In this document: positions 32,900 through 45,239 of the stretch, piece by piece
How the letters are laid out: every line of letters starts with the position of its first letter
How positions within the stretch are numbered: the stretch's first letter is position 1
From: Nageia nagi
Taxonomy: Eukaryota; Pinophyta
DNA: 64,000 nt
Assembly (NCBI GenBank): GCA_050084985.1
Contig: JBITNC010000001.1
Location: forward strand, 109,988,001 to 110,052,000
Reading direction: 5' to 3'
The notes under the pieces: generated by a model
Database searches by the model: none
What the model was told of the DNA's origin: nothing
Seen by the model: only the letters and a program-made list of their open reading frames with translations
Made by a program: the position numbers and the translations under genes

Positions 32900-34740
32900 A
32901 CTTGCTAATGTGTTTTGAAATGTTGAGTAGCCTTTTCTTTATGATAATCAATGATGAAAAGATATCTCAATGTATTAGGTCTTTCTTTCTTCGAGACTTC
33001 TTTTCTTGTTATAGCGAGGTTTGTTTCACTTGGGGCACTAGTACCCAAGTTTGATGAAATAGCACCCAAACTTATAAAAATAACACCTAGGTTAAATGGG
33101 ACTTGATAATATTAGTTCTAAGACTAAGCTTAAGGGATTCTTAGCTTTCTTAGGTTCAAGTTGGGCTTGAGTGGAAGATTGATACTGCTAAGTGGCTTAA
33201 GGCTACTATGGGGATGCTAAAGAAATTACTCTTGTTTGAACATAATTTGCTTATTCTCTAACATATCCTAAAACTCAAAATTTAACTATTATGAGGTCAA
33301 TAGTAGGATCTGAAGCAAGTTCTACCATCTGGTCAAAATGTAACCCCAAATACTAATGTTGATATACTGCACATGAATCTAGAAAATGAGAAGTTGAACA
33401 CGATGGACACCATTCTGTAATTCTTAAAATAGCACTATCTATAGAACTAGTAATAATAGTATTCTCAATTATTTTAAGAGGATTAAACTATTCTTGTTGA
33501 TTAACCTTAGGTTAGAATCTTTATTGATACTAATTATCATATCTTCTATAGTTGAAACCATGATTCTACCTTTCTTGTAGAGTGAGTTTGTTGGATAGAT
33601 TTCTGATAGTTATCTCCAACTACCTTATTCTCTCTTTTTCTTGAGATTTAAGTTTGATACCAATGCTTATGGATGCAAGAGTAGGTAATGCTAGTAGCTA
33701 ATTTTGAACAATAGATTTGGGAGGAGGTGGTAAGGCCAAAACTTAAGGGTGACCTATATATGGAGCTTGCTTAGGAGGTAAACTTGGAAATACAAGCATG
33801 ATTATTTTGGGTTGCATTTTACCAAAGGACACCAAGGTATGTTCTATAGTCTTTATTATATTGTAAACATATAAGAATGTATCTTATAACATAATAATAA
33901 GCATATTGAAATCAAGAAGAAAATCTTTTTAATAATATACCAAAGCTTGAGTATTTGTTGGTCTAATTCTTGCTAGTAGGGATTTCCATGTTCTTTCAAA
34001 TTTGATATTAAAATAATTAATAGATTCATATGGATGTCTTTTGACACATGTTATGAGGATAGGGAACATGCTATCATCACCATGTATATAAAATCTTTTA
34101 ATTAGGGCTTGACACAACTCTCCCCATGAATTTATAGATTGAGGGGTGAGAGTTCTAAACCACTTGATTGCTTTGCCTTCAAAAGAGTGTGATAGTAACC
34201 TTGTTATCATATTTTCATCATAATTTCAAAGCTTGAAGATAACAATGATACATCTTGATAGTGCTCATATGGTATCTTTTCAAAGCCATCATACTTAGGA
34301 AAAATTGTAAAAGTTGCTTGAGGTATAGGCGATGAATTAGTAGCTACAACCAAAGGATTACTATTAATCTAGGTATGAAAATATTTTGGTTCAACCATAC
34401 TTGGAGAATGTACGAGAGGTAAAGGATTTTTTGGGAAGGAGTCAAATACAATTGATAAAGATGTATCCCTTAAAGGGATCAAAGGAGACATAACCTAAGA
34501 TATCTTTTATCTAATCCTCCTATGAGGAAGTGATAGCTCTTGAAATTTAGGCTATCTAAGGGAATTTTTGGCACTCCTTCTAGTTATTCTACATTTTGGA
34601 GGTGTCAAGGTTCAAAACAATTTGATTGATTGATAACAGAGTCACCAATAAAGTTATAAAAACTTTATAATCTTGAAGGATCAATTTGATAACCCACTAG
34701 ACAAGGCCATCAGGCCTAATAATGTTTGAAATATTATATT
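32900..34740 (-). pseudogene. gag: E3 gag
   Basis: The best piece is 93 codons (34210-33929): SHSFEGKAIKWFRTLTPQSI then NSWGELCQALIKRFYIHGDD and YESINYFNIKFERTWKSLLA, the plant gypsy Gag core, parallel to E2. A knuckle-like WCPSCSTSHFLDSCAVYQH lies near 33360-33420, resembling the CxxCx7C form in E2. Other parts are heavily interrupted. Confidence 0.75.
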
Positions 34741-34748
34741 TAGCTCAT

Positions 34749-34766
34749 GTCCCACTAGGCATGCCA
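34749..34766 (-). other. E3 primer-binding site
   Basis: The minus-strand TGGCATGCCTAGTGGGAC is almost identical to that of E2, 17 nt from the LTR edge at 34784. Confidence 0.6.
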
Positions 34767-35560
34767 AAAATAGAATTTGCTACTATTGATCAGTATAGCA
34801 TAACCTTAAGGGCTTGGTTTGGTCATGTTCTGGGGATGCACTCATGTTGGTTTTTTCCTTAATCTCTAGTTTATAAGCTGATTGTTGAGCAAGTGTGATT
34901 GTCATTGTTGTCAACACGTGGTTTTGGCTGTGTCTTCATGCGAGTTTTTCTAGAGCAGATAAGCAGGCTTCCGGAATGATAGGCAGGCTTTCGGAATGAA
35001 GTGATGACGTTCCGGAATGAAATGATAAAGCAGAGTTGTGGAAAAGTCTAGGTTCTGGAAAAGGTGAGAGTTGTAGAGAAGTCCAAGTTCTGGAGGATAT
35101 GAGTGATTGTCATGCTGTCAACAAGGCTTTGATCGGGTTCTGGAAGTTTTGACCAGGTTCCGGAGGAGGTGAGTGATTGTCATGTTGTCAACACGTGATT
35201 TTGGTAAAGACCAGGAACCGGAAGCTATGAGGTCGGTAAGGAGCAATCAAATAGCTGATGCCAGTGAGTAAAACATTCCTGAGGGAAGAGATGACATCAC
35301 GGGAAGAATGATGTTCGCATTTGTGAATAGAACTGGGTTCAAAAGATGATGAGGTCAGCAAAGAGTGATCAAAGAGCCGGAGCCAGTGAATAAAGCATTC
35401 CGAAATGAAGAGATGAGATCAGTAAAGAAAGATTGAAAATCTGGAGTCCATAAAGTAAATGTCCCAAAAGTAAAATGTTCAGGATTAAAAGGATGACATC
35501 ACAGAGGATAAGATAGTCACGTTTTGCTAAAGACCGGAGTCCGGAGATGATGAGATCAGC

Positions 35561-35820
35561 AGTTGGTGTTGAAAAGTCTGGAAGGCCACGTAGATACATT
35601 GGAACTCTCTTTCAGAGTTCGGAGATGATGACATCATGCAGGAAGCATTTTACTCTACTTCCAGAGTCCGGAGAAGATGACGTCAGCAGTTGGTGTTGAA
35701 AAGTCCGGAAGGCCACGTAGATACATTGGAAATCTCTTTCAGAGTTCGGAGATGATGACATCATGTGGGAAGCATTTTACTCTACTTCCAGAGTCCAGAG
35801 AAGATGACATCAGCAGTTGG
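35561..35820 (+). repeat. 127-bp tandem repeat in S7
   Basis: Two full copies, with AGTTGGTGTTGAAAAGTC beginning at 35561 and 35688 and a third start at 35815. Each contains GGCCACGTAGATACATTGGA and two TGACRTCA-type sites. Confidence 0.95.
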
Positions 35821-35823
35821 TGT

Positions 35824-35942
35824 TTAAAAGTCCGGAGATAAAAGTCTGGAGACAAAAGTTTGGAGACAAAAGTCCGGAGATAAAAGTCCGGAGATAAAAG
35901 TTCGGAGATGAAAGTGCAGAGATAAGAGTCTGGAGATGATGA
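35824..35942 (+). repeat. 15-bp tandem repeat in S7
   Basis: About eight units of AAAAGTCCGGAGATA with small variations. Confidence 0.95.
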
Positions 35943-36349
35943 CATCATGCGGGAAGCATTTTACTCTACTTTCGGAGTCTGGAGATGATGACATCACGAT
36001 GTATACAATAAACATCCGGTAAGCGAGACAAAGAGTCCGAAATTATCAGAAATACCATTATGAAGAAGAAAAGAGTCCGAAATTATCAGAAATAATTAGA
36101 TACTATCAAATCTCTGAAATCAATGGAGAAAGAGGTATACTTGTCTAAACAACTCTGTTTGAGCAATAGGAGCGTTCGTTAGTTACAGCAGTTGCAGACT
36201 CGATAGTGAACTCCCTTTTAGTATAGAAGCAGTTACAAATAAGGATTCCTTTGCAATTTGTTTTTGATAACGTGTAATGATAGGAACAGTTTCTTGATGT
36301 GTAACGGTTAATTACAGGAATGAAGTGAATGAAGTGGTTGTTGTGAGTG

Positions 36350-36548
36350 TACAGCTTGAAGTGAGTGGAAGTTATGATTGCACAGCTCGAGGAGAGTGAT
36401 AGTTGTGAGTGCACAGCTTGAGAAGAGTGGAAGTTATGAGTGCACAGCTCGAGGAGAGTGGAAGTTATGAGTGCACAGCTTGAGAAGAGTGGAAGTAATG
36501 ATTGCATAGCTCGAGGAGAGTGGTAGTTGTGAGTACACAGCTTGAGAA
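36350..36548 (+). repeat. 31-bp tandem repeat in S7
   Basis: About six units of GTGCACAGCTCGAGGAGAGT followed by GGAAGTTATGA. Confidence 0.95.
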
Positions 36549-36569
36549 GAAGTGTAAGTGGAGTGGCGC

Positions 36570-36748
36570 AGTATGTAGTGTGAAGTATCCGAAATGTGCA
36601 GAGTGAAGTATCCGAAGTGTGTAGAGTGAAGTATCCGTAGTGTGTAGTGTGAAGTATCCAAAATGTGCAGAGTGAAGTATCTGAAGTGTGCAGAGTGAAG
36701 TATCCACAGTGTGTAGTGTGAAGTATCCAAAATGTGTAGAGTGAAGTG
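36570..36748 (+). repeat. 22-bp tandem repeat in S7
   Basis: About eight units round GTGTGAAGTATCCGAAATGT. Confidence 0.95.
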
Positions 36749-36996
36749 CCGGAGTGGAGGAAAAAGTGTGTGATGAGATGTGCATGTAGAGAAGTGCGAG
36801 AGAGGAGGTAATAGCGTGGAAGAGGGGAGTATCAGGAGCATGTGAAGTGAGCAAACATATATGCAGATAGTATAGTGATTATTTAACTGTGTTACTTTGG
36901 AGCTGTGTGCAGAGATCAAACAGTGAGCATTAGAGCTAGACCATTGAGGGTTTTCTAGAATTGTATTCCTTCCTCCCTTTTGAATGTTGTCTCAAG

Positions 36997-37320
36997 TGGG
37001 TGCTTGATAAGTAGTAGTTGGTGCTACCCTTCACAGTTGGTGCTATGAATTTGAGAGCTGGAGTTGGTGCTCCAAGCAGTAGGTGCTGCTATTCTCAAAG
37101 TGGTAGTTGGTGCTACCCTTCACAGTCGGTGCTATGAATTTGAGAGCTGGAGTTGGTGCTCCAAGCAGTAGGTGCTGCTATTCTCAAAGTGGTAGTTAGT
37201 GCTACCCTTCACAGTCGATGCTGTGAATTTGAGAGCTGGAGTTGGTGCTTCAAGCAGTAGGTGCTGTTATTCTCAAAGTGGTAGTTGGTGCTACCCTTCA
37301 CAGTTGGTGCTGTGAATCTA
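36997..37320 (+). repeat. About 89-bp tandem repeat in S7
   Basis: Three and a half units contain AGTTGGTGCTACCCTTCACA and GAGCTGGAGTTGGTGCT. The phrase TTGGTGCT recurs several times within each unit. Confidence 0.95.
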
Positions 37321-39299
37321 TAAGCTTTCTTTAATGGCTGGATTTGGATTGGTGTCCAAGCAGTCATTTTCAGGGATGTAGCCAATCTGGTGAACCTCGT
37401 TACATCTGGTGTTGTGTGATGTACTGGTGTGCTTGTTCATTTCTCTCTGGCTTTTAATCTATCTTTATTTAAGAAGATTACATTGATTATTTTTATATAC
37501 ACTGATTCACCCCCCCCCTCTCAGTGTCACTCGAAGTCCAACACTGATTCCTATCTATATTTAAGGTTAAAAGTAATAGTAAAGGAATAAAGAGATGAAG
37601 AGTTACAAGAAAGAGATAAGCAAATAAATAACTAAAATAGGAAATTCATAACTTGAGCATTGCAACATAGGAAGTAATCTATAGCTAAGATTAAGAATAT
37701 CAAACTATCTCGCACTTGGAATCTTGTAATCATAATACACAACCATAATTTGAAGAAAACATTCCACATATAACATTCACAAAAGTAATAATAGCCACTT
37801 TGTTTCAAGACAACAAAGTATTATCTATTTGTATTATCATATATGAATTGCTTTTATAGATTAGGGTAAATTTACCAAAATTTCTAACTTTCTTAATTTC
37901 TAAAAATTAGCTATTTATACAACTTCCTCCCCTTGGGTGGTTAGGTCTCATTAATATACATTATTACTAGCATTGAATGAAACAACTAAAATAACACTAT
38001 TTATATAAATGCTACAAATGTGCTCGATTATATAGTGGATAAGTACTAATCAACATAACTATCTCAACTATCTAAGTATTTATGACTTCTAGAAAACCAT
38101 GTATATAGAGCTATAACCCTTCTAACATGTCATTGACTACTCCTTCCTTGGCCTTGTAGCTAATTAAATATAACATTATTATTGATTGAAGGTAGCACTA
38201 TAGTTGATTAAGGGTAGCACTATAGATGATTGAGTAATTATTTGATTGCACATTGACTGGTATGATTTGGTTGTATGCTTTATCAAACACTATTTGCTTC
38301 TTTGTAATCTTTATGATTTCTACTATGGATGTCAGTAATTAAAGTAATGATGGTTGATAGACACTATGTTCACTTGAATTAAGAAGAATTGTCACTATTA
38401 TGTGGAAATGAGTTGGTGTCGATACATTAATAGGGCCCCAAACACTTAAGATGAAGTGGACCCAAGTGTTCTTTCTCATGCACTACTCTTTTACTTGCTT
38501 AGTGGGCTCTATGTTCTTCTTTTAGGCTCTATTGATGATTTGGTTATTTTGAGACCCACTTAATTTTACCAAAATTTGTGATCCTTCAAAATCCTTGAGT
38601 TCTATTGATGATCTAGTTCTTCTAAGTCTTACTTACTTTTACCAAAATTTATGATGTCATCCTTCAAAATCCCTAATTTTTTCTAATATTCTTCAAAAAT
38701 TTGCACCTACCATTACTTGCTTCGAGACCTACTAATTTTGATCAAAAATTGTGATATCATCTCCCAAAATTGTCAGGCTCTATTGATATTTTTGAATAGT
38801 GGAACTCTGAATATGTATAAATTTTAGACATTTATGCCAACAATTTGTAAAGATTATAAGGCAATAAATATGACTTTGGGAACTTTTATATACATGATTT
38901 TTTGAGTATGCTTGGAAAATATGACATGATTCTCTAGGACACTTAACTCTTGATCACTAAAAAAGAATACAAAATTGACACAAGTCTTATTGACATAACT
39001 TTCAAGTAACTTGATTTATATACTCCCATGTACTAAAGAATGACAAAACTCTTGGGTAGTTTTATTCACATAATTCCTAAGTAATAATAAAAAAAATGAC
39101 TCCTAATAGTCTAAGGAAAAGAAATGAGAAGAAGGGGGATTTATGATGAAAGAATACAAAATTTTACAACTCATGAAGACTCTAAAAGAATAATGTTCCC
39201 CCAGGTGCTCTTATATACACAACTCTTAAGTAGTGAAGAATGAAATAATGAAGAATGAAAAATAAAATTACCCAAATTTTAAGTGTTACTCTGAAGGAA

Positions 39300-40880
39300 T
39301 ATAGAAACTAATAAAATTTGCTGAACATTACCAAGCTCAAACTTAACCTATGCCTAATATACCTCAAAATAGGAATATATCAAATATTCAACATCATTAC
39401 AAAGTTCAAACTCAACTGGTTATAAATGTTCCTCAAAATATGAATATATTGAATATTCAACATCAAGGTCAAGTTGATATTGGTCAAGGTTTATATGTGA
39501 GTAATGAAATACCATCTAGGGGATGATCATTATCTCCTTAGAGCCATAGAGTGTATGTATATCAAGATCTCTATTTTGCTAAAAAGAAAGCAATCTCATT
39601 ACAAAGGAGACAAGACTAACCTAAAAGATATTATCTTCCTCCATCGTAAGATAGGAAACAAGTATATCAATTACCTCTTAATCCACCTCATCAACCTCCA
39701 CCACCAACATGACCATATAGTGAAAGCTATTATAAGGCAAGGATGCCCTTAGAACATTAATATGAACCTTCTCAAGGATATGAAGAAGTAGACTATCCTA
39801 TCGAAAAGGCATATCCAAGACATGAAGAATACCCTATCTATTTGTATAATCAACCAATGGAGAATGTAACAAAAGAGGATGATGATTTATATAAGAGATT
39901 AAAATAATTAGAAAAAAGGTTATATATCCAAGATAAATAAAGAATATTTTATGAAGCAATTTGTAATGAACTAATTCATCCTAGCATTCTAAAGAAAGAG
40001 ATTCCTTATAAGTTTGAAATTTTGAAAATTGAACCAGTTAAAGGAAAATAAGATCCTAAAGAACATCTAGAAAAATTTAAATATTCAAGTTACTTGATTT
40101 TTAATGATGATGCATTAATGTTATGTATCTTTCCTATGACTCTTTCTAGACAAGCAATGGACTGGTATAATAACTTAGTAGAACACAACATTAACTCATA
40201 ATCTTTGTTAGAAAATTTATCTCTAGAACATTTTAAAATAAACATCAAACATAAGACATCCATCACTAACTTTACAAGATTGTAATAATTTTAAAATGAA
40301 TTAGTTAGTGATTTTATTGGACAGTGGAGGGTGGTGATAACAAGTATGCCTCATACTTTGCCTTAGGAAGAACTAGTAAAGTTATTCAATCAAAGTTGCT
40401 TAATACCTATTGCTAGTACATTTTTTATTCAACAACATAAAACATTTGAGGAAGCTATCTCTCAAGTAGTCATTATTTAAAGAGTTAAAATATAATATGG
40501 AAAGATAAAGACTAAAAAAGTATAATTTTACACTAAGAACAAAAATCAAATAGAATAAGAAAATAAAAAACTACCAGTAAATAAAGTTTCAATTGTAAAA
40601 TATATGGAACCATCATCATCTCAAATTATTAAAAGAGATTTTAAACCCAAAAGAAAATATACACCTCTATTAGAATTTCTCTATGATATTTTGAGAAAAT
40701 TATGTGATCATCAAAAAATTACTTTGCCAAAGATAAGGCTAGAAAACCCTAGAAGTAAGGAAAGTAGATGTTATAATAAAGAAGAATTCTATCATTTCCA
40801 TCATCAAAAAGGTCATGATACAAACAAATACCAAACCTTAAAAAATATAGTCCAAGACTTAATTGAAAATAGGAATTAAG
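39300..40880 (+). pseudogene. gag: E4 gag
   Basis: A Gln/Asn/Pro-rich N-terminal region (NILNIQHQGQVDIGQG, PPHQPPPPT) runs to about 39930. The capsid core follows: CNELIHPSILKKEIPYKFEI, K-stop-DPKEHLEKFKYSSYL and AMDWYNNLVEHNINS, closely parallel to E1. At 40604-40879 an open piece ends with YHFHHQKGHDTNKYQTLKNI, a knuckle-like motif whose Cys residues are replaced by Tyr. Stops such as TLP-stop-EELVKLF (40363), where E1 has Gln, show C-to-T decay. The 5' end is lost at the E3 boundary. Confidence 0.8.
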
Positions 40881-41157
40881 AAGTGGATAGTCCTATTGCA
40901 ATTCCTAATCAAAACTTGGGAATTTATCAAAATCCACTTCAACAACATCCAACAAATAGCATATCATTACTTCAAGTGAAAAGAAAGTAATACATAAATG
41001 GAGCCAAGATGATTCAAATTTCATAGGCATGATAATTATTTCTAGAATAGCATAAAATATACAAGGTAGACAAAATGGTATACCAAATAATTAGCAATAT
41101 AGGAGTCATATTCCATCTTACATACCCAAACTAAAAGGTTCACAAGTAAAATTATCT

Positions 41158-41720
41158 TTGTTTGAGTTATTACAACTATCCAAAGATCATAGAGATGATA
41201 TAAATCAACTCTTACAAATGATTGAAATAGATATTAATAATCATAAAAGTTTTGTAACCTTTATAGGAAATATTAAGACAAGTAAAAAATTTACAATCTT
41301 TTTTTATGATCATGAATTAAAATATTTTAAAGGAACATAGGAATCAGATCCACCTTTGCATATTATAGCAAAGGTTAATGGAAAAACATTTAAAGAATCT
41401 TAGTTGATGGAGGATCAAATATTAATATTATTTCAACAATTACATACAAAACTTTAAATATTCCTTTTGCACATATTTATGCATCATATCTTCCACTAAA
41501 AGCATTTAACAATGCTTTATGTTCAATGAAGGATCAATTTCATTATTACAAATAATTAAAGGAGATATCACACAATATTAATATTCTCTTAGGAAGACCT
41601 TGAATCAAATATATGCAATGTGTTCCATTGACATATCGTAATTATTTGAAATATATTCATGAATAAGTAATGCATTATGTACCTGGAGATGATAATTTGT
41701 ATTCACATTGTAATACTACT
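41158..41720 (+). pseudogene. E4 protease region
   Basis: A 60-codon open piece is followed by SDPPLHIIAKVNGKTFKES (about 41345), aligned with the E1 PPLHVNGKVNGKIVKRI start. The active-site codons follow in a shifted frame (GGSNINIISTI). NILLGRP near 41580 marks the protease end. Frameshifts and stops break it. About 200 AT-rich bases follow with no recognisable content. Confidence 0.65.
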
Positions 41721-41919
41721 TATTTACGTAACGAATTAGTTTTACCATCTACTCATTTTTTTCATGGTACCTATACCAAACAATGAGCCATTGGTAATTA
41801 ATGTTGATAAAACTAATAATACTCCCTCAAATATCCTAAAATAGAAATAAGTTAGTAATCAATATAAATTAATTAATGATCATCAAGAAGTTGATAATAG
41901 CTTACAATAAAAAATAAAT

Positions 41920-42593
41920 ATGACACCACAAGAGAGGGAATATTGGGAAGAAAGATCTTGTAAGATAGATAAATTAAACAAAGCCTTCTTATCAAAGGAT
42001 TCATCCCAAATAAACATCTCATTTCAAAGTAATGATACTAAAGATGACTCATTATCATATATCTATCCAATGATAATAAAGTTATTTGATTTGGGAATAA
42101 GCAAGTATGAGATTGATGATGTAATATTCAAAATTCCTTTCATTCAAGATATTGGAAAACCTAATGAATCATCTAGTGTGGTGGGGCAACTAGTGACAAT
42201 GAGAAGAGAACTTATTAAAACATTATTTGTATACATAGGACTTGTAGAACCAATACCAATTCTTGTATCTAAGGTTAATGAAGGTGTATTTTGCAATTCA
42301 CTAGAATACTTATCACCTTTCATAAGATCTTTTTTCCAAAGATACTTTCATAGATGTCACTGGAAAAGAAATGGTTAAGTCAATATGAACAAGGAAATAG
42401 ATACATAATTGATATTCATTATCAATTACCAAGTGATAAAATAGGTTTAGGGTATACATTAAAGAGTAAAAAATATCCTACCATAGAAATGATTAAGTTA
42501 GAACTAGAAAACTTTGAGTATGAAGATTTAATTCAAGACTTTGAATGGATGGCCAATGAAAGTGAAATAGAGTCAGACATATTAATACCTTAA
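41920..42593 (+). pseudogene. E4 linker between protease and RT
   Basis: Two overlapping open pieces (152 and 79 codons) have acidic, non-globular composition, for example MTPQEREYWEERSCKIDKLN and LENFEYEDLIQDFEWMAN. The position fits the variable pol linker of Tat elements. I recognise no domain. The change of frame near 42360 suggests a frameshift. Confidence 0.5.
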
Positions 42594-43039
42594 TATTTAT
42601 TTTGTAACATTATTTCAATTAATATGGTAGATATTGAAGAAATATTTGATAAAGTTTCAAAAAAAATGTCTTTTGATTGGTTTGGAAGTGATGAGTTTAA
42701 ATCATTGAGTCTCATAAGCTCAAGTAGCTCTTCATCATATTTCATGGTTAACAAAGATACTGTAGACTTTTCACTCATTTTCAAGAATCCAACAATAAAA
42801 TAATTTAAATATATAATGTTATATTCCAAATATTTTAATACACCATAAATATAACCTAAATTGAGCAAAATATTGGTAAATATGAAGAATATAACCTAGA
42901 TGATAAAAATTAGATTCTAGTACCTAGGGAATTGGAAGAGGGGTCCCACATGTTAATTAAAGAAATAATCCATGTATATTTAAGTGATGATCCTAATAAT
43001 AGTAATATTATCCAATTATATAAGTACTTAAATGAAAAA

Positions 43040-44455
43040 TAAAGAGAAATATTCACATTCATTCTTAAAGAAAAATATGAAGTATTTGCATGGTCCTATC
43101 CAAATATGCTTGGGCTAGATTCAAAGTTAGTAGTACACAACTTAGACCTTAAAAAGATGCCAAACCTATTAAATAAAAGCTACTAAGGATACATACAATA
43201 ATATAATTAATGGTAAAAGAAGAATTACAAAATCTATTGGAAGTAAAATTTATTCAACCTATTCATTATTTCTATTGGATATCCAATATGGTTTCAGTTA
43301 AAAAGCCCAATGGGAAGATTTGTGTTTGCACAAATTTTAGAGATCTCAATAAAGCATGTCCAAAATATGTTTTTCCACTTCAAAATATTGATAATTTTGT
43401 TTATTCTATAGTTGTACATGAAATACTTTCACTCATGGATGGATTTTTCTGGATACAATCAGATAAATGTGGCTACATAAGATCAACATAAAACAACATT
43501 CACCATACCATAGGGAACCTTTTGTTACAAATTAATTCCCTTCAGTTTAAAAATATCAAGGCAACTTATCAAAGATAAATGACATATAGTTTACATGAAT
43601 ATATGCATAACATCATGGATGATTACGTAGACAATATGCTGGCTAAATCTAAAACTAGAGAATAGCATCTAGAAGTACTTATAAAGATCTTTGATAGGTT
43701 GTTGGAAAATAATGATAGATTAAATCTAAATAAATGTGTCTTTAGGAGTTACTTTAGGAAATTTACTTGATTTTATTATATCAATACAAGGAATTGAAAT
43801 AGATCCTAATAAAATAAAGATCATAGTAAATATGCCTCCTCCTTGAAATATATAACAATTACAAAGTTTGCAAGGAAAATTACAAGCAATAAGGCACTTT
43901 ATATCATAATTATCTAATAAATGCAAGCATTTTAATAAATTATTAAAAAGAGAATCATTTTTTATTGGTTTAAAGAAAAATATGAAGAGTTTGATGAAAT
44001 AAAATGCTATCTTTTATCACCACTAGTTTAAATCCCCCCAAGAGAAGGAGAACCATTTTTTCTTTATTCAATAGCCATAGAAACTGCCTTAGGCATAATG
44101 GTTGCTCAAAAGAATGATAATAAAAAGGAACACGCAATATAATATATTATTCAAACTCTAATTAATTACAAGATAATATATGTATACATGGAAAATTTAT
44201 GTTTAGAAATAGTTTTTGCAACAAAGAAACTCAAGCATTATATGCTTAACCATACAACTTATGTCATTGCTAAAGGAAACCCATTGAAATATATGATGAA
44301 TAAAACTTAACAAAATATAAGAACATCCAAGTGGATTATGCACTTAATAGAATTTGATTTGCAGTTCATAAGTCAAAAATCTATAAAAGGTTAGGTTCTA
44401 GCTGATTATCTCATAAAAACACCATTGCAATATGATAAACCTCTTGTAATTAAAC
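43040..44455 (+). pseudogene. pol: E4 reverse transcriptase and RNase H
   Basis: KYEVFAWSYPNMLGLD (43075) begins the RT entry. The 93-codon piece at 43210-43491 holds SVKKPNGKICVCTNFRDLNK and ACPKYVFPLQNIDNF. QHKTTFTIP then follows, and the catalytic box reads MDDYVDNMLAKSK (near 43620), with the second Asp of YVDD changed to Asn. RNase H follows: EGEPFFLYSIAIETALGIMV (about 44045), LCLEIVFATKKLKHYML, and WIMHLIEFDLQFIS near 44335. Stops and frame changes are numerous. Confidence 0.85.
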
Positions 44456-44900
44456 TACGAGATGAACATGTCTTCCAACTAGATGAAATGGAAACTCATG
44501 TTGATCTCAAAGAAGAATGGGATATGATAATTTACTTTGATTGTTATTGATGTGAATAAATTTGGGGTGTTGGTGTTGTATTTATTACACCATAAGGAGT
44601 ACCCATTCCATATTATTTTAAATTAACTTTTTCATGCATGGATAATAATATTGAATATGAAGCTTTAATATTAGCCATGAAGATCACTATAAAATTTAAA
44701 ATAATTAAAGCAAATTTCATCAATGATTCTTTGTTAATATTGAATCAAGTTAAAGGAATATTTCAATATAAATAACCATTAATTCAAAAATATAAAAAAC
44801 TAGTAGATACACTACTACAATCATTCAAAGCATATGAGATAGAAGGAGTTCCTAGATCAACTAATAGGTTTACAGATGCCATGGTGTCAATTGGATCCTT
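44456..44900 (+). pseudogene. E4 additional RNase H
   Basis: A second RNase H lies directly downstream of the first: WDMIIYFDCY (first Asp), IWGVGVVFITP, CMDNNIEYEALILAMKI (Glu), NDSLLILNQVKGIF (Asp) and STNRFTDAMVS (Asp). All acidic positions are recognisable, though stops interrupt it. The order RT-RH-aRNH-IN is the usual arrangement I associate with Tat elements. Confidence 0.8.
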
Positions 44901-45214
44901 GATACCATAATTCCTTACCAATGTACCATTCATATTGAAGTAATTGAAATCATTAAATCTTCCTTTGATGCAAATGATGAATCACATAAAGTCTTAGATA
45001 GTACCATAGGAGATAAAAACTTAAGGCATATGCAATTAGTTTAATTCTTGAGAGATTGATACCATAAGTTCCTTACCAATGTACCATTCATATTTAAGTA
45101 ATTGAAATCATTGAATATTCCTTGGATGAAAATTATGAATCACATAAAGTATTCAATAGTACCATAGAACATAAAAACTTATGGCATATGCAATTAATTA
45201 AATTCTTGAGAGAT
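44901..45214 (+). repeat. 157-bp tandem duplication between aRNH and integrase
   Basis: GATACCATAATTCCTTACCA at 44901 recurs at 45058, and the two units stay similar to their ends. 157 is not a multiple of three, so the duplication shifts the frame. Confidence 0.9.
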
Positions 45215-45239
45215 GGAGTCTTACCTTAGGATTTAACTA

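Larger units (their letters stand above)
35005..35996. promoter_or_regulatory. Array of TGACRTCA-type sites in S7
   Basis: TGACGTCA occurs at 35678, and TGACATCA at 35292, 35494, 35629, 35756, 35805, 35940 and 35989. Related TGAGRTCA sites are at 35349, 35414 and 35551, and TGACGT is at 35005. TGACGTCA is the palindromic core bound by plant bZIP (TGA-type) factors. The TGACATCA forms are one CpG transition away. Some copies arise from the 127-bp repeat. Confidence 0.6.
34883..37543 (+). mobile_element. S7: solo LTR, probably Ty1/copia type
   Basis: This 2,661-bp unit has inverted ends TGTTG and CAACA and a perfect target duplication CTGAT (34878-34882 and 37544-37548). It has no internal region, so it is a solo LTR left by recombination. 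Near its right end TTCACCCCCCCCCTCTCAGT is typical of the U5 end of plant Ty1/copia LTRs, which sets the orientation. It is markedly richer in G+C and in tandem repeats than its surroundings. Minus-strand frames in 35369-36919 are by-products of these repeats. Confidence 0.88.
30752..39300 (-). mobile_element. E3: decayed Ty3/gypsy element of the E2 type, truncated by E1
   Basis: The right part of a minus-strand element comprises, from right to left, LTR, primer-binding site, gag, protease, additional RNase H and the start of RT. Its order and motifs match E2. Pol stops abruptly at 30752 where E1 begins, so the rest should lie left of the window. The LTR contains solo LTR S7. The right boundary near 39300 is approximate; I could not find the LTR's terminal CA or a target duplication there. 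Confidence 0.75.
34784..39300 (-). repeat. E3 5' LTR, interrupted by S7
   Basis: It starts at the left with TATTGATCAG, matching TATTGATTAGG of E2's LTR, and has the same kind of repeated TGATGTCATCC segments in 38500-38770. Without S7 it would be about 1.8 kb. The right end is not resolved; E4 gag is recognisable from about 39300. No reading frame in 37549-39300 is credible. Confidence 0.6.

Noticed and set aside
35369-36919. Several minus-strand frames rich in Ser, His and Leu
   Set aside because: They are products of the S7 tandem repeats, with no independent coding signal.
34883-37543. CRISPR-like array from regularly spaced repeats
   Set aside because: The repeats are head-to-tail tandem units without unique spacers, inside a solo LTR of a plant genome.
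42590-42868. 92-codon minus-strand frame inside E4
   Set aside because: It is antisense to the pol linker region and has no recognisable motif.
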